From NCBI GenBank assembly GCA_023428035.1, contig JAEYZO010000189.1:1-6136 (forward strand): a stretch of 6,136 bases of DNA, in the 5' to 3' direction. The translations under genes were made by a program, and so were the position numbers. Below, one piece after another: positions 4,460 through 6,136 of the stretch (position 1 is the stretch's first letter; each line of letters opens with the position of its first letter). The notes beneath the pieces are model-generated. The model had not been told where the DNA came from. It saw nothing but the letters and a program-made list of their open reading frames with translations, and did not search any database. This DNA comes from Pseudomonadota bacterium. Its GTDB lineage: Bacteria > Myxococcota_A > Polyangia > Polyangiales > Ga0077539.

Positions 4460-6136
4460 GTGAACACGCGCACGTCCGACGAGATCCGCAGGTCGTTCCT
4501 GGAGTTCTTCCGCGAGCGAGGCCACGAGGTAGTGGCGAGCTCGGGCGTGGTGCCGCGCAACGACCCCACGCTGCTCTTCACCAACGCCGGCATGGTGCAG
4601 TTCAAGGACGTCTTCCTGGGCGACGACAAGCGCGCCTACACCCGCGCCGCGTCGAGCCAGAAGTGCGTGCGGATGTCGGGCAAGCACAACGACCTCGACA
4701 ACGTGGGCCGCACGGCGCGGCACCACACCTTCTTCGAGATGCTCGGCAACTTCTCCTTCGGCGACTACTTCAAGCGCGACGCCATCGCCTTCGCGTGGGA
4801 GCTGCTCACGAAGGTCTGGAAGATCGACCCGGCGCGCCTGGTCATCACGGTCTTCGGCGGCGAAGACGGCCTCGCGGCCGACGACGAGGCGCGCGCGATC
4901 TGGCGCGAGGTCACGGGCTTCGACGACGCTCGGATCATTGGCCTCGGCCGCAAGGACAACTTCTGGTCGATGGGCGACACGGGCCCCTGCGGGCCGTGCA
5001 CCGAGGTCCACTATTTCATGGGCGACGGCGCACCGACCATCGAGACCTTCGGCGAGGAGCCCGGGTCCGACGGCGAGGGCTGGATGGAGATCTGGAACCT
5101 GGTCTTCATGCAGTTCAACCGCGCGGTGAAGGACGGTCCGCTCACGCCGCTCCCGAGCCCCTGCGTCGACACCGGGATGGGCCTGGAGCGCGTCGCCGCG
5201 GTGCTCCAGGGCGTGACGAGCAACTACGACACGGACCTCCTGCGCCCGATGGTCGAGCGCGCGGCGGAGATCGCGGGGCGGCCCTACGCGGCGACCGACG
5301 AACTCCACGACGTCGCGTGCCGGGTGATCGCCGACCACGCCCGCATGGCGGCCTTCGCGCTCGCCGAGGGTGTCACTCCCTCGAACAAAGACCGCGGCGC
5401 CGCGCTGCGCAGCGTGATGCGCCGGGCGATCCGCTTCGCGTTCCTCCAGGGCGTGAAGGAGCCGTCGCTGCATCGGGTGGTCGACACGGTCATCGAGCGC
5501 ATGGGCGCGGCGTGGCCCGAGCTGCGCCAGCACCGTGATTTCATCCTCGCGCAGTGCGAGGCGGAGGACCGGCGCTTCCGCGAGACGATCCCCACGGGCC
5601 TCGCGCTCTTGGAGCGCTTCGAGGGCTGGGCCCAGGGGACCGCGGGCGAGAGGGTGCTCCCCGGGGCGGTGGCCTTCGACCTGTACGCGACGCACGGGTT
5701 TCCCCGCGACCTCACCGAGGTGATCGGCCGCGAGCGCGGCTTCGTCATCGACGAGGAGGGCTTCGAGCGCGCGAAGGACGCCCACTCCGAGGTCTCGCGC
5801 GGCGACGGCGAGGGCGTGTCGAAGCAGGAGCGCGTGCGCGCCGAGCACCGCGAGGCCCTGGCGCGCGCGGGCGGCGCGGTGGAGTTCACGGGCTACGACC
5901 GCGACGAGGGCGAGAGCGTGGTGGTCGCGATCCTCAAGGGGCGTTACGGCGACAAGTCCCCGTGGGAGATCGTCGACGCGCTCGGCGAGGGCGAAGAGGC
6001 CCAGGTGGTCACCCGCGCGACGCCCTTCTACGGCGAGGCGGGCGGGCAGGTGGGCGACCGCGGGACGATCTCCACCGCGGGCGGAGCGTTCACGGTCGAC
6101 GACGCGCAGAAGCCCATCGGGGGCCTGGTCGTGCAC
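4460..6136 (+). CDS. alaS: Alanyl-tRNA synthetase, N-terminal 559 residues (C-terminus beyond the right edge)
   Basis: AlaRS is a cytoplasmic class II enzyme that charges tRNA-Ala with alanine. The match runs without a gap from residue 1: GHEVVASSGVVPRNDPTLLF at 21-40 and KCVRMSGKHNDLDNVG at 68-83, with motif 2 Arg71 and Lys75. TARHHTFFEMLGNFSFGDYF is at 85-104, and NFWSMGDTGPCGPCTE at 167-182. Motif 3, VDTGMGLERV, is at 236-245 with Asp237 and Arg244. The tRNA-binding helical part covers about 250-460, and the start of the editing domain is marked by TPFYGEAGGQVGDRG at 521-535. The HxxxH and CxxxH zinc/editing motifs would lie beyond the edge; typical bacterial AlaRS is about 870-900 residues, so roughly 320 are missing. 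The start is a GTG with a strong ribosome binding site. Odd points: the LYDTYGFP motif reads LYATHGFP (Ala410), and the SNxxRGYVLRR segment reads SNKDRGAALRS (308-318). The identity is certain. Confidence 0.98.
   Translation, partial: MNTRTSDEIRRSFLEFFRERGHEVVASSGVVPRNDPTLLFTNAGMVQFKDVFLGDDKRAYTRAASSQKCVRMSGKHNDLDNVGRTARHHTFFEMLGNFSFGDYFKRDAIAFAWELLTKVWKIDPARLVITVFGGEDGLAADDEARAIWREVTGFDDARIIGLGRKDNFWSMGDTGPCGPCTEVHYFMGDGAPTIETFGEEPGSDGEGWMEIWNLVFMQFNRAVKDGPLTPLPSPCVDTGMGLERVAAVLQGVTSNYDTDLLRPMVERAAEIAGRPYAATDELHDVACRVIADHARMAAFALAEGVTPSNKDRGAALRSVMRRAIRFAFLQGVKEPSLHRVVDTVIERMGAAWPELRQHRDFILAQCEAEDRRFRETIPTGLALLERFEGWAQGTAGERVLPGAVAFDLYATHGFPRDLTEVIGRERGFVIDEEGFERAKDAHSEVSRGDGEGVSKQERVRAEHREALARAGGAVEFTGYDRDEGESVVVAILKGRYGDKSPWEIVDALGEGEEAQVVTRATPFYGEAGGQVGDRGTISTAGGAFTVDDAQKPIGGLVVH

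Noticed and set aside
4187..6136. Long minus-strand open frame opposite alaS
   Set aside because: AlaRS is unmistakable on the plus strand over the same bases, and the antisense product is Arg/Ala/His-rich without motifs.

Overview
The window is about 70% GC or more and carries six genes. The GC-rich codon use, the AlaRS sequence and the mix of an outer-membrane-type protein with an AI-2E transporter fit a high-GC Gram-negative bacterium. Myxococcota (former Deltaproteobacteria, for example Polyangia) is my best guess. That is an inference; there is no rRNA marker here.

Layout. On the minus strand, reading right to left, lies a tight three-gene cluster: an AI-2E family membrane transporter (2553 to 1198), a PaaG-like enoyl-CoA hydratase/isomerase (1189 to 416, 8 nt after the transporter) and a polytopic membrane protein (from 419, running off the left edge). 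The last gene overlaps the isomerase stop codon in a GTGA junction. A 103-bp divergent intergenic region (2554-2656) separates this cluster from the plus-strand genes: a small acidic protein of unknown function (2657-2962), a secreted protein with a TolB/CsgG-like N-terminal domain, a Thr-Pro linker and a predicted outer-membrane beta-barrel (3001-4398), and alaS (alanyl-tRNA synthetase, from 4460, running off the right edge after 559 codons).

How the genes relate. The minus-strand genes are probably co-transcribed, but their functions (membrane transport, acyl-CoA chemistry, unknown membrane protein) do not form a pathway I recognise. The plus-strand genes look like neighbours with separate promoters: an extended -10 element (TGCTAGGGT) ends 10 bp before the barrel-protein ATG, and alaS has its own AT-rich patch and a strong Shine-Dalgarno sequence.

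This is mostly an ordinary chromosomal housekeeping region; I see no phage, transposon, CRISPR or RNA genes. The best lead is in alaS: the Asp of the normally conserved LYDTYGFP motif, one of two residues that read the G3:U70 identity pair of tRNA-Ala, is Ala here (LYATHGFP), and the second recognition segment (SNxxRGYVLRR) is also altered. Next are the architecture of the barrel protein and its apparently near-leaderless promoter.
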